Assembly: GCA_030654205.1 (NCBI GenBank)
Contig: JAURXW010000054.1
Span: forward strand, 1 to 5,649
From: Bacteriovorax sp.
GTDB taxonomy: Bacteria; Bdellovibrionota; Bacteriovoracia; Bacteriovoracales; Bacteriovoracaceae
DNA: 5,649 nt
Reading direction: 5' to 3'
Numbering within the stretch: the stretch's first letter is position 1; each line of letters begins with the position of its first letter. Below are positions 4,995 to 5,649 of this stretch, in pieces. The position numbers and the translations under genes were made by a program. Under the pieces are notes generated by a model, which searched no databases, was not told the origin of the DNA, and saw only the letters and a program-made list of their open reading frames with translations.

Positions 4995-5649
4995 AATCTA
5001 CCTTTTCATCTTGGGCCAATTGACTATTACTATTGGCTACAAATTCATCTACTGTGCCTTGGTATACAATATTTCCTTTGCTAATAAGTAAAAGCCTATC
5101 AGCGAGGGTTGCGATATCATCCATATAATGGCTAGTTAAAATAACTGTTGGTTCTTTTTCTTTCACGTAATTGGCCAGAAAATTTCTAATGTTTTCTTGG
5201 GCCATAATATCAAGTCCAATAGTTGGTTCATCTAAAAATAAAATCCGAGGCTCGTGTAAAAGAGCTCCAATAATTTCCATTTTCATTCTTTCACCCAAGC
5301 TTAATCGGCGTAGCTGAGTATTTAAAACATGCGAACATTGAAGCATTTCTGCTAAGTCATTTACTCTGGCGCGTGCCTTATTTAAATCGATATCGTAAAT
5401 TCGTGCGAGTAGGGCGTAAGAATCAACGGGGGAGATATCCCACCAGAGCTGATTTTTTTGTCCAAGCAAAATGCTTATTTGTCGTAAAAAATCATTCTTA
5501 CGTTCCCAAGGAATATATCCCAAAACACGTGCCTCTCCGCTTGTGGGAGTAACAAGTCCTGAAAGTATTTTAAGCAGAGTTGTTTTTCCAGCACCATTGG
5601 CACCAACTAATCCGATAATTTTACCTGATTCAATTTGAAGAGTTGTTTT
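4945..5649 (-). CDS. ABC transporter ATPase, COG4586-like (5' end outside window)
   Basis: The last 234 residues of the ATPase are visible; the frame stays open to the window edge, so the true start lies beyond it. Walker A is GANGAGKTT (nt 5604-5578). The Q-loop lies in GQKNQLWWD, and the signature is LSLGE (5304-5290) in place of the canonical LSGGQ, a variant usual for this family. Walker B is RILFLDEP (5247-5224), a D-loop TIGLD follows, and the H-loop His is in TSHYMDD (5130-5128). The stretch VLGYIPWERK and the QLWWD motif are strong marks of COG4586, the ATPase paired with COG4587/COG3694 permeases. The C-terminus VDFEEVIRRFL also suits the family. All catalytic motifs are intact. It should act as a cytoplasmic homodimer driving export through the two downstream permeases. 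About 40 N-terminal residues are missing from view. Confidence 0.93.
   Translation of the reverse strand, partial: KTTLQIESGKIIGLVGANGAGKTTLLKILSGLVTPTSGEARVLGYIPWERKNDFLRQISILLGQKNQLWWDISPVDSYALLARIYDIDLNKARARVNDLAEMLQCSHVLNTQLRRLSLGERMKMEIIGALLHEPRILFLDEPTIGLDIMAQENIRNFLANYVKEKEPTVILTSHYMDDIATLADRLLLISKGNIVYQGTVDEFVANSNSQLAQDEKVDFEEVIRRFLETESRIR

Noticed and set aside
4909..5091. Open frame on the + strand opposite the ATPase/permease overlap
   Set aside because: It is antisense to conserved ABC transporter sequence, with no SD and no family resemblance.
4945..5523. ATPase starting at the TTG at 5523
   Set aside because: The same frame continues to the window edge and encodes the Walker A motif at 5604-5578, so this TTG is an internal Leu codon.

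Overview
The window is AT-rich and densely packed, with two predicted lipoproteins, standard ATG/GTG/TTG starts, Shine-Dalgarno (SD) sites and short intrinsic terminators. This points to a low-GC Gram-negative bacterium. The flavour (many lineage-specific lipoproteins, a lone zinc-ribbon protein) would suit a Bdellovibrionota or Bacteriovorax-like deltaproteobacterial relative, but that is an impression and the window has no phylogenetic marker to settle it.

Left part, + strand (1-1899): the tail of an unidentified gene is coupled by a TAATG stop/start overlap to a 312-residue lipoprotein with an unusually regular heptad repeat, followed by a strong terminator. Next comes a small membrane protein with a DUF1232/YkvA-like motif. 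It sits right behind a consensus -10 box and may be translated from a leaderless mRNA; a terminator overlaps its stop codon. A 128-residue protein with a CxxC...CxxC zinc ribbon follows, with its own extended -10 and SD.

Middle (1896-3308): a 49-residue single-pass membrane protein on the - strand (TTG start, strong SD) shares a TTAA with the stop codon of the zinc-ribbon gene. Reading away from it on the + strand is a DUF6279-family lipoprotein, which converges on a small two-helix membrane protein. The convergent junction holds a 20-bp-arm hairpin.

Right part, - strand (3370-5649): three overlapping genes for an ABC-2 type exporter of the COG4586/COG4587/COG3694 kind: an ATPase (5' end beyond the window), then two different six-helix permeases. 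Read as ATPase dimer plus permease heterodimer, they would form one complete exporter in the inner membrane. No substrate gene is visible.

I see no convincing new multi-gene system. The most useful extras are the hidden 49-residue gene, the heptad-repeat lipoprotein, the possible leaderless gene, the long hairpin and several start-site decisions. There is no rRNA, tRNA, CRISPR array or insertion sequence. The longest stretch without a gene is 2046-2159, which holds a candidate promoter.
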